From Megasphaera sp. UBA1696 (GTDB lineage: Bacteria > Bacillota > Negativicutes > Veillonellales > Megasphaeraceae), in NCBI GenBank assembly GCA_002319965.1, contig DCJQ01000010.1, positions 1 through 64,000 of the forward strand: a DNA stretch of 64,000 nt. Direction: 5' to 3'. This document shows, piece by piece, positions 42,905 through 51,756 of this stretch. A program made the translations under genes and the position numbers. Within the stretch, counting starts at the first letter, position 1. Each line of letters opens with the position of its first letter. Under the pieces are notes generated by a model that saw only the letters and a list, made by a program, of their open reading frames with translations, searched no databases and was not told where the DNA came from.

Positions 42905-44059
42905 ATGGCGGAGATTAATTTGAACGATCTTTTGGATAAAAAACAGTCCGATGAGGGCACTCCCAAAAGCTATGAAAAGAAGGAACTGGTCAATTTTAAT
43001 CGTCAGGTGGAAACGCTTACAGCCGAAGAACGGAAACAAGTCGATACCATCAAAGAGTCGATAAACTTGGTCACGGCCAATGCCATTGCCCAATACGGCA
43101 TTGCGGCTCAAAACAATATCGCGTCTTTCTCCAACAGCATCTTATCGACTGTAAAGAGCACCGATCAGACGGCAGCCGGTGACCTTCTCAACGACCTGGT
43201 AAAGAAAGTTCACGATTTTGAAGAAGAACAAGATGGCAATAAGGGATTCCTGGCGAATATCCCTGTCGTCGGGTCCTTATTTAAAAAGGTGCCGGCATTG
43301 CAGCAGTCTTATTTGACCTTGTCGGCTCAGATCGACAATATTCAGGCCGGCCTCGACAAGCAGAAGATGGTCCTCATGAAGGACGTGGCTATGTTCGACG
43401 GCCTGTACGATAAGAATTTGGAATATTTTAAGCAGCTCCAGCTTTACATCCAGGCCGGGGAAGAAAAAATTCAGGAATTGAATGAAACGACGATTCCTCA
43501 ATTGGAAGCCCAGGCTCAGGCCTCAGACAACCCGATGGCGACACAGGTGGTCCAGGATTTTAAAAATTCCGTCAGCCGCTTTGAAAAAAAGGTTCATGAC
43601 CTGAAAATCAGCAAGACCATTGCCATTCAGACGGCTCCGCAGATCCGGATCATCCAGGACAATGACAAAATCCTCGTCGATCGGATTCAGAGCGCCATTT
43701 ACAATACGATTCCCCTGTGGAAGAACCAGATGATCTTGGCCCTCGGCCTTAGTCGGCAGAAGGAAGCCCTCCAGATGCAGCAGGCCGTGTCCAATACGAC
43801 GAACGATCTCTTAAAGCGCAATGCGGCCATGCTCAAGCAGAACTCTCATGATACGGCCGTTGAAAATGAACGGGCCATCGTCGACATTGAAACGGTAAAA
43901 CAGGTCAATGACGATTTGATTGCTACCATTGAAGATACGCTGCGCATTCAAAGCGAAGGCCGTCAGAAGCGGCAGGCAGCCGAACAGGAATTGCTTCAGA
44001 TCGAAGACCGGCTGAAAGATGCACTCCTTAAAGGGGCCGGACGGAACGATCCCTTATAA
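42905..44059 (+). CDS. telA: TelA/YaaN toxic-anion-resistance family protein
   Basis: A 384-residue cytoplasmic, largely helical protein of the TelA family (tellurite/toxic anion resistance; native function uncertain, linked to envelope stress and antibiotic tolerance). The family segment IPVVGSLFKK and the long coiled coils are present. It is coupled with xpaC. The 3' end overlaps a convergent HAD gene, with both stop codons in one TTATAA. Confidence 0.88.
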   Translation: MAEINLNDLLDKKQSDEGTPKSYEKKELVNFNRQVETLTAEERKQVDTIKESINLVTANAIAQYGIAAQNNIASFSNSILSTVKSTDQTAAGDLLNDLVKKVHDFEEEQDGNKGFLANIPVVGSLFKKVPALQQSYLTLSAQIDNIQAGLDKQKMVLMKDVAMFDGLYDKNLEYFKQLQLYIQAGEEKIQELNETTIPQLEAQAQASDNPMATQVVQDFKNSVSRFEKKVHDLKISKTIAIQTAPQIRIIQDNDKILVDRIQSAIYNTIPLWKNQMILALGLSRQKEALQMQQAVSNTTNDLLKRNAAMLKQNSHDTAVENERAIVDIETVKQVNDDLIATIEDTLRIQSEGRQKRQAAEQELLQIEDRLKDALLKGAGRNDPL

Positions 44060-44815
44060 CCAGCCGAATTTTTTACAGGCCTTTAAAATGCCGCCCTTGT
44101 CGTGGTCGTCCGTGATATAGTCGGCTCGCTCTTTGAGGGCCTCCCGGGCGTTGCCCATGGCGATGGAGAAGAAGGGCTTTTTGAACATGGTGATGTCGTT
44201 GAATCCGTCCCCGAATACGACGGCGTCCTCCGGATTTCCGCCGACGCGGGCCAGCATGCGCAGGATGCCGCGGCGTTTATCCGTCGGTTCGATGAGGTAC
44301 GTATGGTCGATATATTCCAAGTGCGGCAGATCGTATGAATCGGGTTCATCGTCTTTTTTCTCCGGCCGGGCGTACATGATTTTATAGACCGTCGTCAACT
44401 CGTCGATATCGATGGGGTTGACGACGGTTTTCATATAGTTGCGCGGGTCGGCGTGAGGAAAGGTATCATAGGGAGTGTAACGGTGAATCGTATTGTCGGT
44501 GACGACGGCCCAGGCAAAGCCGCGCCGGTCCAATTCGTGCAGCAGGGATTTGCAGTTTTCAAGGGGAAGGCCGGTCATTTCGAACACGTCCCCGTTTAAG
44601 GACAAGCTGTTGCCTCCGTCGGCTACGACGGCCGGAATCCCATAGCGGTCGGCAAAGGACTGAGCATCGTGCTGCAGTCTGCCTGAGGCGATGGACACAA
44701 AATGACCGGCCTTCATGAGGCGTCGCAGGCAATAGAGGCTGTCAGCCGGAATGATGCTTGAAATTCCAAGACCCAGGGTCCCGTCAATGTCAAAGAAAAA
44801 GTATTTTTTAGTCAT
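44054..44815 (-). CDS. HAD-superfamily phosphatase, Cof type
   Basis: A 253-residue sugar-phosphate or FMN-type phosphatase. Motif I is FFDIDGT with the nucleophile Asp9 and Asp11, motif IV is VFGDGFNDITMF, and the C2B cap lies between. Cof-type HADs act on small phosphates such as erythrose 4-phosphate, pyridoxal phosphate or FMN; the substrate is unknown. It is on the minus strand, the only such gene in the second half of the window, and has an AAAGGAT site. Confidence 0.88.
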   Translation of the reverse strand: MTKKYFFFDIDGTLGLGISSIIPADSLYCLRRLMKAGHFVSIASGRLQHDAQSFADRYGIPAVVADGGNSLSLNGDVFEMTGLPLENCKSLLHELDRRGFAWAVVTDNTIHRYTPYDTFPHADPRNYMKTVVNPIDIDELTTVYKIMYARPEKKDDEPDSYDLPHLEYIDHTYLIEPTDKRRGILRMLARVGGNPEDAVVFGDGFNDITMFKKPFFSIAMGNAREALKERADYITDDHDKGGILKACKKFGWL

Positions 44816-44930
44816 GATCCTATCCTTTCTATGCGAAATATACAGGCCTTTTTATTATAGCATAATTCTTTTTGGCTATCCTAAATGACAGCTAAGCGAA
44901 TGAATTCATATTCGAAATGATATTTTGCCA

Positions 44931-44959
44931 TTGACAGGACAGTCCTTTTTTTACATAAT
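44931..44959 (+). promoter_or_regulatory. Promoter of transketolase
   Basis: Perfect TTGACA and CATAAT with a 17-base spacer, about 55 bases before the start codon. Confidence 0.78.
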
Positions 44960-45013
44960 AAAGTGTAAATGTTTATTTATATTTAACGAACCTAAAAAGG
45001 AGCGATTTGACTA

Positions 45014-47005
45014 ATGAGCACCATTGATACGACTTGTGTAAATGCTATTCGTGTATTGTCGGCGGATGCAATCCAAAAGGCAAATTCCGGCCATCCCGGA
45101 CTGCCCTTGGGGGCTGCCCCGATTGCCTATGAACTTTGGGCAAATCACATGAACCACAATGCGAAAGACCCGAAATGGGCGAACCGGGACCGCTTTATCC
45201 TCTCTGCAGGCCACGGCTCGATGCTGCTGTATTCGCTGCTTCACTTATATGGCTACGGCCTTACCTTGGATGATATTAAGCAGTTCCGTCAAGACGGCTC
45301 CTTGACACCGGGTCATCCGGAATATGCCCATACGACCGGTGTTGAAGCTACGACGGGGCCTCTCGGCGCAGGCCTTGGCATGGCTGTCGGCATGGCTATG
45401 GCAGAAGCTCATTTGGCTGCTGTCTTCAATAAACCGGACTATCCCGTCGTCGACCACTACACCTTTGCTCTTTGCGGCGACGGCTGCTTGATGGAAGGTA
45501 TTTCGTCCGAAGCCCTTTCCCTGGCCGGAACCCTTGGCCTGTCCAAGCTGGTTATTCTTTATGACAGCAACAGCATTTCCATTGAAGGCAGTACGGATTT
45601 GGCCTTCACGGAAAATGTCCAAGCCCGTATGGCCGCTTTCGGCTTCCAGACTATCACCGTCGAAGACGGTACGGACATGGATGCTATCGGCAAAGCTATC
45701 GAAGAAGCAAAAGCCGATAAAGAACATCCGTCGTTCATTACCATTAAGACCCAGATCGGTTACGGCTGCCCGGCTAAACAGGGTTCTGCCGATGCTCATG
45801 GCTCGCCTCTCGGCGAAGAAAACGTCGTCGCTATGAAGAAAAACCTCAACTGGCCGAAGCCGGAAGAAACCTTCTACGTTCCCGACGAAGTTTACACTCA
45901 TTATGAAGAACTGAGCCGGAAAGCCGCTGCTGCCGAAAAAGATTGGCAGAAACTGTTCGACGCTTACGTTGCGGCCTTCCCGGACATGAAGGCCAAATGG
46001 GATGCTTTCCATTCCGATATTGATGCAGAAGCCCTCTTAAACGATGAAGATTTCTGGGCTTATGAAGATAAACCGCAGGCAACGCGCAGCCTGTCCGGTA
46101 CAATGATCAACCGTTTAAAAGACCGCATTCCGCAGCTCTTTGGCGGCAGTGCTGACCTGGCTCCGTCGAACAAGACGGAAATGAAGGGCGAAGGCTCTTT
46201 TGGCAAAGCTGATTACAGCGGCCGCAACATCCACTTCGGCGTCCGCGAACTGGCCATGGGCGCTATGACCAATGGCTTGGCCCTTCACGGCGGTGTCCGC
46301 CCCTATGCCGGCACCTTTTTCGTATTCAGCGATTACATGAAACCGATGATCCGCTTGGCAGCTCTGATGGGACTTCCGACGACGTACGTTCTGACCCATG
46401 ACAGCATTGGTGTCGGCGAAGATGGCCCGACTCATGAACCGATTGAACAGTTGGCTATGCTGCGTTCCATTCCGAACGTCAATGTCTTCCGTCCGGCCGA
46501 TGCTACGGAAACGGCTGCCGGTTGGTACTTAGCCGTTACCAGCCAGAAAACGCCGACGGCCTTGGTCCTCACGCGTCAGAACCTGCCGCAGCTTGCCGGC
46601 AGCAGTAAAGATGCCTTGAAAGGTGCTTACGTTATTGCCGACGCTTCGAAAGCCGTTCCCGATGCCATCATCATGGCCAGCGGCTCTGAAGTTGAATTGG
46701 CCGTCAACGCTAAAGCAGAATTGGCGAAGAACGGTATCGACGTCCGCGTCGTCAGCATGCCGTGCCTCGAACTCTTCGAACAACAGGATGAAGCCTATAA
46801 AGAACAGGTTCTCCCGAAAGCCGTACGGGCCCGCGTCGCAGTAGAAGCCGCTTCCGATTTCGGTTGGGGCAAATACGTCGGCCTCGACGGTGCAACCGTA
46901 TCCATGAAGTCCTTCGGTGCTTCGGCTCCGGCAGGCACGCTGTTCAAAAAATTCGGCTTCACGACAGAAAATGTTGTTGAAACGGTTAAGAAAGTTGTGA
47001 AATAA
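45014..47005 (+). CDS. tkt: Transketolase
   Basis: Transketolase moves two-carbon units between sugar phosphates in the pentose phosphate pathway, using thiamine diphosphate. The 663-residue protein has the phosphate-binding His region AGHGSMLLYSLLH, the cofactor motif GDGCLMEGISSEA through YDSNSISIEG, and the FRPADATE and RQNLP segments of the third domain. It has its own strong promoter and ends with hairpins, so it is a single-gene unit. As glpX and dhaK also lie in the window, central carbon metabolism is well represented. Confidence 0.97.
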   Translation: MSTIDTTCVNAIRVLSADAIQKANSGHPGLPLGAAPIAYELWANHMNHNAKDPKWANRDRFILSAGHGSMLLYSLLHLYGYGLTLDDIKQFRQDGSLTPGHPEYAHTTGVEATTGPLGAGLGMAVGMAMAEAHLAAVFNKPDYPVVDHYTFALCGDGCLMEGISSEALSLAGTLGLSKLVILYDSNSISIEGSTDLAFTENVQARMAAFGFQTITVEDGTDMDAIGKAIEEAKADKEHPSFITIKTQIGYGCPAKQGSADAHGSPLGEENVVAMKKNLNWPKPEETFYVPDEVYTHYEELSRKAAAAEKDWQKLFDAYVAAFPDMKAKWDAFHSDIDAEALLNDEDFWAYEDKPQATRSLSGTMINRLKDRIPQLFGGSADLAPSNKTEMKGEGSFGKADYSGRNIHFGVRELAMGAMTNGLALHGGVRPYAGTFFVFSDYMKPMIRLAALMGLPTTYVLTHDSIGVGEDGPTHEPIEQLAMLRSIPNVNVFRPADATETAAGWYLAVTSQKTPTALVLTRQNLPQLAGSSKDALKGAYVIADASKAVPDAIIMASGSEVELAVNAKAELAKNGIDVRVVSMPCLELFEQQDEAYKEQVLPKAVRARVAVEAASDFGWGKYVGLDGATVSMKSFGASAPAGTLFKKFGFTTENVVETVKKVVK

Positions 47006-47066
47006 AACCGATATTCTCGGTGTCATACGGTCTGCGGCAGGTCTTTCGGTGACCTGCCAACGTCTC

Positions 47067-47103
47067 GAAAAGGGGGATGCTGCATGGGCGGCAGCCCCTT
47101 TTC
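47067..47103 (+). terminator. Terminator after transketolase
   Basis: AAAAGGGG and GCTGC arms pair with GCAGC and CCCTTTT. A second hairpin, GGCAGGTC with GACCTGCC, lies just before at about 47037-47058. Confidence 0.75.
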
Positions 47104-47116
47104 CCATTGTCAAGGC

Positions 47117-47145
47117 TTGATTTTTCTTGAGTATTTTATTATACT
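47117..47145 (+). promoter_or_regulatory. Promoter of 6S RNA
   Basis: TTGATT and TATACT with a 17-base spacer, seven bases before the inferred 5' end. Confidence 0.75.
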
Positions 47146-47151
47146 ATGTAC

Positions 47152-47340
47152 AAGAAGAAACCCTACTGTGTACGTAAATGGTCTCGATGTTTTGAACCAA
47201 CACTTTTTACATTGGGAGTTCGGTCTCTATATTGCGAGGCAATGCCTTCACTGGACTGTCGACCCATATAGGAGGACACCCACCTGCTTAGGCAGGCTCA
47301 AAACTCGGTTTATAAACGGCATGGTGGGGCTCTTTTCTTG
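47152..47340 (+). ncRNA. ssrS: 6S RNA
   Basis: 6S RNA mimics an open promoter and holds RNA polymerase in stationary phase. The region has the right size (about 190 bases), no gene, and a terminal stem: AAGAAGA, CCCT and ACTGTG near the 5' end pair in order with CATGGT, GGGG and TCTTTTCTT at the 3' end. Inside, CTCGATGTT and AAACGGCAT match the conserved closing-stem words of 6S RNAs (GAGATGTT and CGGCATCTC in E. coli). The gene sits directly before rarA, a known location in Firmicutes. Exact ends are estimates. Confidence 0.78.
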
Positions 47341-47413
47341 TTCACGAATGTATGTATTTTTCCGCCGCTAAGAACCTCTTGGCGGCGTTCTATTTAGTCT
47401 GGAGAGCAAACAA

Positions 47414-48733
47414 ATGAGCGGAGACGATTTATTTTCCATGGCCGATGAACGAAGCGGCAGGGAGTATGCGCCGCTGGCTGTCCGAATGCGGCCTGAATCA
47501 TTGGATGACGTCTATGGCCAGGATGAATTGATAGGTCCGGGGAGTTTCCTTCGGATGATGATCGAACGGGATACGATCCCGTCGCTTTTGTTCTATGGCC
47601 CGTCCGGCGTCGGCAAGACGACGCTGGCCCATGTCATCGCAACGGAAACGGACAGCCGCTTTGTGACCTTGAATGCCGTAACCGCCGGGACGGCAGAGCT
47701 GCGAAAAGTGATTGCAGCTGCCAAGGAAGCGGTTCATTTATATCAAAAGCGGACGATTCTCTTTATCGATGAAATCCACCGCTTTAATAAGAGTCAGCAA
47801 GACGTGCTCCTGCCTTATGTCGAAGACGGGACGGTCATTTTGGTCGGGGCCACGACGGAAAATCCTTATTTTGAAGTCAACCGGCCTTTATTATCCCGGC
47901 TGCGGGTCATTTCCCTTCAGCCCCTGTCTGAACAGGCCGTCGTGTCTGTGCTGCGCAGAGCGCTGACCGATACAGTGAAGGGCTTGGGAAACCTCGGCAT
48001 TGAAGGCAGTGATGAAATGCTGGGCACCATTGCCCGCCTGGCTGACCGCGATGCCCGCGTAGGCCTTAATCTGTTGGAACAGGTCGCCATGGTCGTTCCG
48101 GTCGGCGGGAAGCTGACACAGGAAGCCATCGAAAAAGTAGCCGGTCATAAGGTGTATACGTATGATAAGAAAGGCGATGCCCATTACGACACGGTATCGG
48201 CCTTTATAAAAAGCATGCGCGGTTCTGACCCCGATGCAGCTCTGCATTACCTGGCCCGCATGATCGAAGCCGGCGAGCAGCCGTCCTTTATTGCCCGCCG
48301 CTTGGTTATCTGTGCTGCCGAAGACGTCGGCCTTGCCGATCCCCAGGCCTTGGTCATCGCCAATGCAGCCGCTCAGGCCGTTCAATTTGTCGGCTGGCCT
48401 GAAGGACGGATCATCTTGTCGGAAGCCGTCATCTATGTGGCCTGTGCACCCAAGAGCAACAGTGCCTACCTTGCCGTCGATGCGGCCCTTCGTGATGTAC
48501 GCCGTAAAGACTGCGGCGACATACCGGCTCATTTGCGGGACAGTCATTACAGCGGTGCCGCTGAACTGGGCCATGGCTTGACTTATCAGTATCCTCACGA
48601 CTTTGAGGGCGCCTGGGTTGATCAGCAGTACCTGCCCGAGGCCCTGAAAGGGGCGTCATATTATCATGAAAGGCCTTACGGCCGTGAACAGGCGATAGCC
48701 GATGACTGGCATAAACGCCGGCGTGACAAGTAA
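47414..48733 (+). CDS. rarA: Replication-associated recombination protein A (RarA/MgsA)
   Basis: RarA is an AAA+ ATPase that works at stalled replication forks with SSB. The 439-residue protein has Walker A GPSGVGKTT (about 62-70), Walker B LFIDEIHRFNKSQQD, sensor GATTENPYFEVN, and the MgsA C-terminal domain with SMRGSDPDAALHYLARM. It follows 6S RNA. RarA plus 6S is a frequent pair, and the stretch between holds only a short CGCCGC/GCGGCG dyad. Confidence 0.95.
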   Translation: MSGDDLFSMADERSGREYAPLAVRMRPESLDDVYGQDELIGPGSFLRMMIERDTIPSLLFYGPSGVGKTTLAHVIATETDSRFVTLNAVTAGTAELRKVIAAAKEAVHLYQKRTILFIDEIHRFNKSQQDVLLPYVEDGTVILVGATTENPYFEVNRPLLSRLRVISLQPLSEQAVVSVLRRALTDTVKGLGNLGIEGSDEMLGTIARLADRDARVGLNLLEQVAMVVPVGGKLTQEAIEKVAGHKVYTYDKKGDAHYDTVSAFIKSMRGSDPDAALHYLARMIEAGEQPSFIARRLVICAAEDVGLADPQALVIANAAAQAVQFVGWPEGRIILSEAVIYVACAPKSNSAYLAVDAALRDVRRKDCGDIPAHLRDSHYSGAAELGHGLTYQYPHDFEGAWVDQQYLPEALKGASYYHERPYGREQAIADDWHKRRRDK

Positions 48734-48757
48734 TCTATTAGTGGAAGGTGAACTATT

Positions 48758-51271
48758 TTGGCAAATGGAAGGACCCCTAAAAGCCCCCGCCGCAAGCGGA
48801 CGACCCGGCGGACTCGGACTGCCAAACGGGCAGAGAAGTCGCCCCTTTTAAAATATGAGATTATCGGTATTTTCTGCATCTTATTCGGCGTCTTTGCGAC
48901 CGTCGGGTTTATGGGCATCGATACCGGTCGTATCGGACATAATGTGGACAATGTCTTATCGTATATCTTTGGCTTGGGAAGGATTGTCGTCAGCCTGTCT
49001 TTGGTCGTTTTGGGGCTGAAGTATATCGTTGTTCGCAAGGCCTGCCCCGTATCGCGGTCCTGGCTTATCGGCACTTGGATCTATGTGCTCCTTTTAGGAC
49101 TCATCCATTTATTGGTCATTCCGGAAGGGACGGAATTCCTGCCGTCCAGCTTGTCTGTCGGAGGAGGTATCATCGGGGCCGTCGTATCCTCGGTGCTGCA
49201 GCAGTTTCTCGGCTTTTTTGGGGCCTTTATGGCCATTGTGGGAGCGGCTATCGTTACCTTTCTGATTTGGAAGAATTGGTCGATTTCCCAGCCCGTAGCC
49301 GTCGTAGCCGATAAGGCCGGCCAGGAAGCGGCCCGCGTTTCCGGAAAAGCCGTCGAAGGCCTGCAGGATGCCTCCCAGTCCCTGCGTCAATGGCATGAAA
49401 AGCGGAAGATTTTCGATTTTCAAGCTCTTGATCAGGATCCCAAGGAAGAGCCGGACAAGGCCCCGGTTGCCGTTCCGGAAGAACATCCCGAGGGTATTCA
49501 GATTTCCGATGCCCGAGATCTTGGAAACGGCGTTGAAGAAGTCAGCTTTGATTCTCGTCCTATCGAGGAAAACTTGCCTTCCGAAAAGGCGGATGATTAT
49601 TGGGATAACATCCTTGAACAGGGCGTAGACGATATGGAAGATGCTCCCGATTACACTCAGATTCATGAAACCGTCGTTTCCGATGCGGAACCGACGGCGC
49701 ACGACGTTCAGCCGAAAGAGGCTCCGTCCTTAGCCGAAGAACGGGATGTCCTCCGTCATGATATGGATGATATCAAACCGATTGAAGTCGAACAGAGCAG
49801 TGTTGCTGTCGAACTCAGTGATGAAGGCAGCAGTGCCGTACCTAAGGCGGAGGGGCAGAAACTGTACCGTCTTCCGTCTGTTTCCATCTTGAAGCCGGGT
49901 CCTCAGCATACGGTCGGTCTCAGTGATGAAGTCCGGGAAAATGCCGCTATCTTAAAAGAAACCCTGCAGAGCTTCAACATCGATGCCAAGATTTTAAATG
50001 CCAGCCAGGGGCCGTCCATTACACGCTATGAATTGGAACCGGCTGCCGGTGTCAAGGTCAGTAAAATCGTTCATTTGGCCGATGACATTGCCCTTAAATT
50101 GGCTGCGACGGATATCCGTATCGAAGCGCCGATTCCCGGTAAGGCGGCCGTCGGCATTGAAGTTCCGAATAAGAAACTGACCGGCGTCAACCTGCGCGAC
50201 GTCATCGAAAGTGAAACCTTCCAAAAGGCCGCCAGAGGCGTTCCTGTCTGCTTGGGGAAGGATATTGCCGGCAATCCCATCGTCGCCGATTTGACCAAGA
50301 TGCCGCACCTTCTGGTGGCAGGGTCTACGGGCTCCGGTAAGAGTGTCTGCATCAACACCTTTATTGCCAGCATCCTCTTTAAGCAGCGGCCGGAAGATGT
50401 CAAATTGATTCTCATCGATCCCAAGGTCGTCGAATTGTCAAACTACAACGGAATTCCTCATTTACTGACACCGGTCGTTACCGATCCCAAGAAGGCCGCC
50501 AGTGTCCTGCGCTGGGCCGTTCGCGAAATGGATGACCGCTACAAGCGATTTGCCCTCACCCATACGAGGGATATTTCTCGTTATAACGAACTTCATCCTG
50601 AGGAAACGATGCCCTTTATCGTCATCATCATCGACGAATTGGCTGACCTCATGATGATGGCCTCCGATGACGTCGAAAAGTCGATCATCCGCCTGGGCCA
50701 GAAAGCCCGGGCCTGCGGCATGCACTTAGTCCTGGCCACGCAGCGTCCGTCTGTAGACGTCCTGACCGGCCTTATTAAGGCCAACGTGCCCAGCCGTATT
50801 GCCTTTGCCGTATCGAGTCAGGTCGATTCGCGGACGATTCTGGACATGGCCGGTGCCGATAAACTCATCGGTAAAGGGGATATGCTCTTTTATCCTCTCG
50901 GTGCTTCCAAACCGCTTCGCGTCCAAGGTGCCTTTATTTCCGACTCGGAAATCGACGAGATGGTCGAATTTATCAAGGGTCAGGACGGACCTCATTATGA
51001 CGAGTCGGTCCAAAAGGCCCAGTCTGACAATGCCGAAGACAGCGTCGATTTTTTTGAAGACGACCTCATGCGTCAGGCCATCGATATGGTTCTCGAGACT
51101 GGCCAGGCTTCGACGTCTATGCTCCAGCGCCGCTTCCGCATCGGCTATACGCGGGCGGCCCGCATGATCGATATGATGGAAGCTATGCACATCGTCGGGC
51201 CCAATAACGGCAGTAAGCCGCGGGATATTTTGATGACTGCCGACGAAGTACAACAGAAGTATTTGGGCTGA
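48758..51271 (+). CDS. ftsK: DNA translocase FtsK/SpoIIIE
   Basis: FtsK pumps chromosome DNA through the closing septum. The 837-residue protein starts with a basic tail and four to five membrane segments (about 30-180), has an acidic, variable linker (about 190-370), then the motor with Walker A GSTGSGKS (about 523-530) and Walker B IVIIIDELADLM, and ends with the winged-helix gamma domain (from about 765; ARMIDMMEAMHIVGP) that reads DNA polarity signals. The start is TTG with a GGAAGG site, typical for this region. A 25-base gap separates it from rarA. Confidence 0.95.
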   Translation: MANGRTPKSPRRKRTTRRTRTAKRAEKSPLLKYEIIGIFCILFGVFATVGFMGIDTGRIGHNVDNVLSYIFGLGRIVVSLSLVVLGLKYIVVRKACPVSRSWLIGTWIYVLLLGLIHLLVIPEGTEFLPSSLSVGGGIIGAVVSSVLQQFLGFFGAFMAIVGAAIVTFLIWKNWSISQPVAVVADKAGQEAARVSGKAVEGLQDASQSLRQWHEKRKIFDFQALDQDPKEEPDKAPVAVPEEHPEGIQISDARDLGNGVEEVSFDSRPIEENLPSEKADDYWDNILEQGVDDMEDAPDYTQIHETVVSDAEPTAHDVQPKEAPSLAEERDVLRHDMDDIKPIEVEQSSVAVELSDEGSSAVPKAEGQKLYRLPSVSILKPGPQHTVGLSDEVRENAAILKETLQSFNIDAKILNASQGPSITRYELEPAAGVKVSKIVHLADDIALKLAATDIRIEAPIPGKAAVGIEVPNKKLTGVNLRDVIESETFQKAARGVPVCLGKDIAGNPIVADLTKMPHLLVAGSTGSGKSVCINTFIASILFKQRPEDVKLILIDPKVVELSNYNGIPHLLTPVVTDPKKAASVLRWAVREMDDRYKRFALTHTRDISRYNELHPEETMPFIVIIIDELADLMMMASDDVEKSIIRLGQKARACGMHLVLATQRPSVDVLTGLIKANVPSRIAFAVSSQVDSRTILDMAGADKLIGKGDMLFYPLGASKPLRVQGAFISDSEIDEMVEFIKGQDGPHYDESVQKAQSDNAEDSVDFFEDDLMRQAIDMVLETGQASTSMLQRRFRIGYTRAARMIDMMEAMHIVGPNNGSKPRDILMTADEVQQKYLG

Positions 51272-51342
51272 CCCCCTGTACCCTTTGTCGTATCTGTTAT
51301 ATAATAAAGGATACGATTATAGTAAATAGGGAGAGAAAGACA

Positions 51343-51744
51343 GTGAAGGAATCTTCGATCGGTGACGTATTACGATTAGCGAGAGAACAACAGGGCCTGA
51401 CGTTACAAGACGTATCGGAGGCCCTCAATATAAAGCGGGAATACCTGGAAGCCTTGGAAGCCAATGAATATGATGCCATTCCCGGTGCCGTATTCGTCAA
51501 AGGCTTTATCCGAAACTACGGCAATTTTTTGGAACTGGACGGCATCGCCCTGGTCCAAGAATATAAGGCCTCCGTTGAAGAACGGACGCCCCGGCCGGAA
51601 GTGCGGACCATCGTTCCTGCCAAACATCAAAAAAATAGGAAAGACAGTAAGAAGAAAAAGACGCGGCAGGGAAATTGGCCGGAAATTACGATTGTGGCCG
51701 GCATCATTATTTTTCTGTTGCTCATCATTTGGATTTTAATGTAA
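51343..51744 (+). CDS. Short RodZ-like HTH membrane protein
   Basis: A 133-residue protein with a RodZ-type helix-turn-helix (about 6-70: GDVLRLAREQQGLTLQDVSEAL, then IKREYLEALE and VFVKGFIRNYG) and one C-terminal membrane helix (about 112-132). The extracytoplasmic domain of full RodZ is absent: the chain stops after the membrane. RodZ links MreB filaments to the wall machinery, so this might serve the MreB-type protein at 20.5 kb. The start is GTG with a GGGAGAG site. Similar short forms occur in other Firmicutes; it does not look like a broken gene. Confidence 0.82.
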   Translation: MKESSIGDVLRLAREQQGLTLQDVSEALNIKREYLEALEANEYDAIPGAVFVKGFIRNYGNFLELDGIALVQEYKASVEERTPRPEVRTIVPAKHQKNRKDSKKKKTRQGNWPEITIVAGIIIFLLLIIWILM

Positions 51745-51756
51745 ATAAGGAGCCAT

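Noticed and set aside
47084..47371. Open frame before rarA
   Set aside because: It crosses the transketolase terminator and the 6S RNA; the peptide has no family features.
51343..51744. RodZ-like gene as a truncated pseudogene
   Set aside because: It has a proper start, a full HTH and a membrane helix before the stop, and short forms exist in other Firmicutes.
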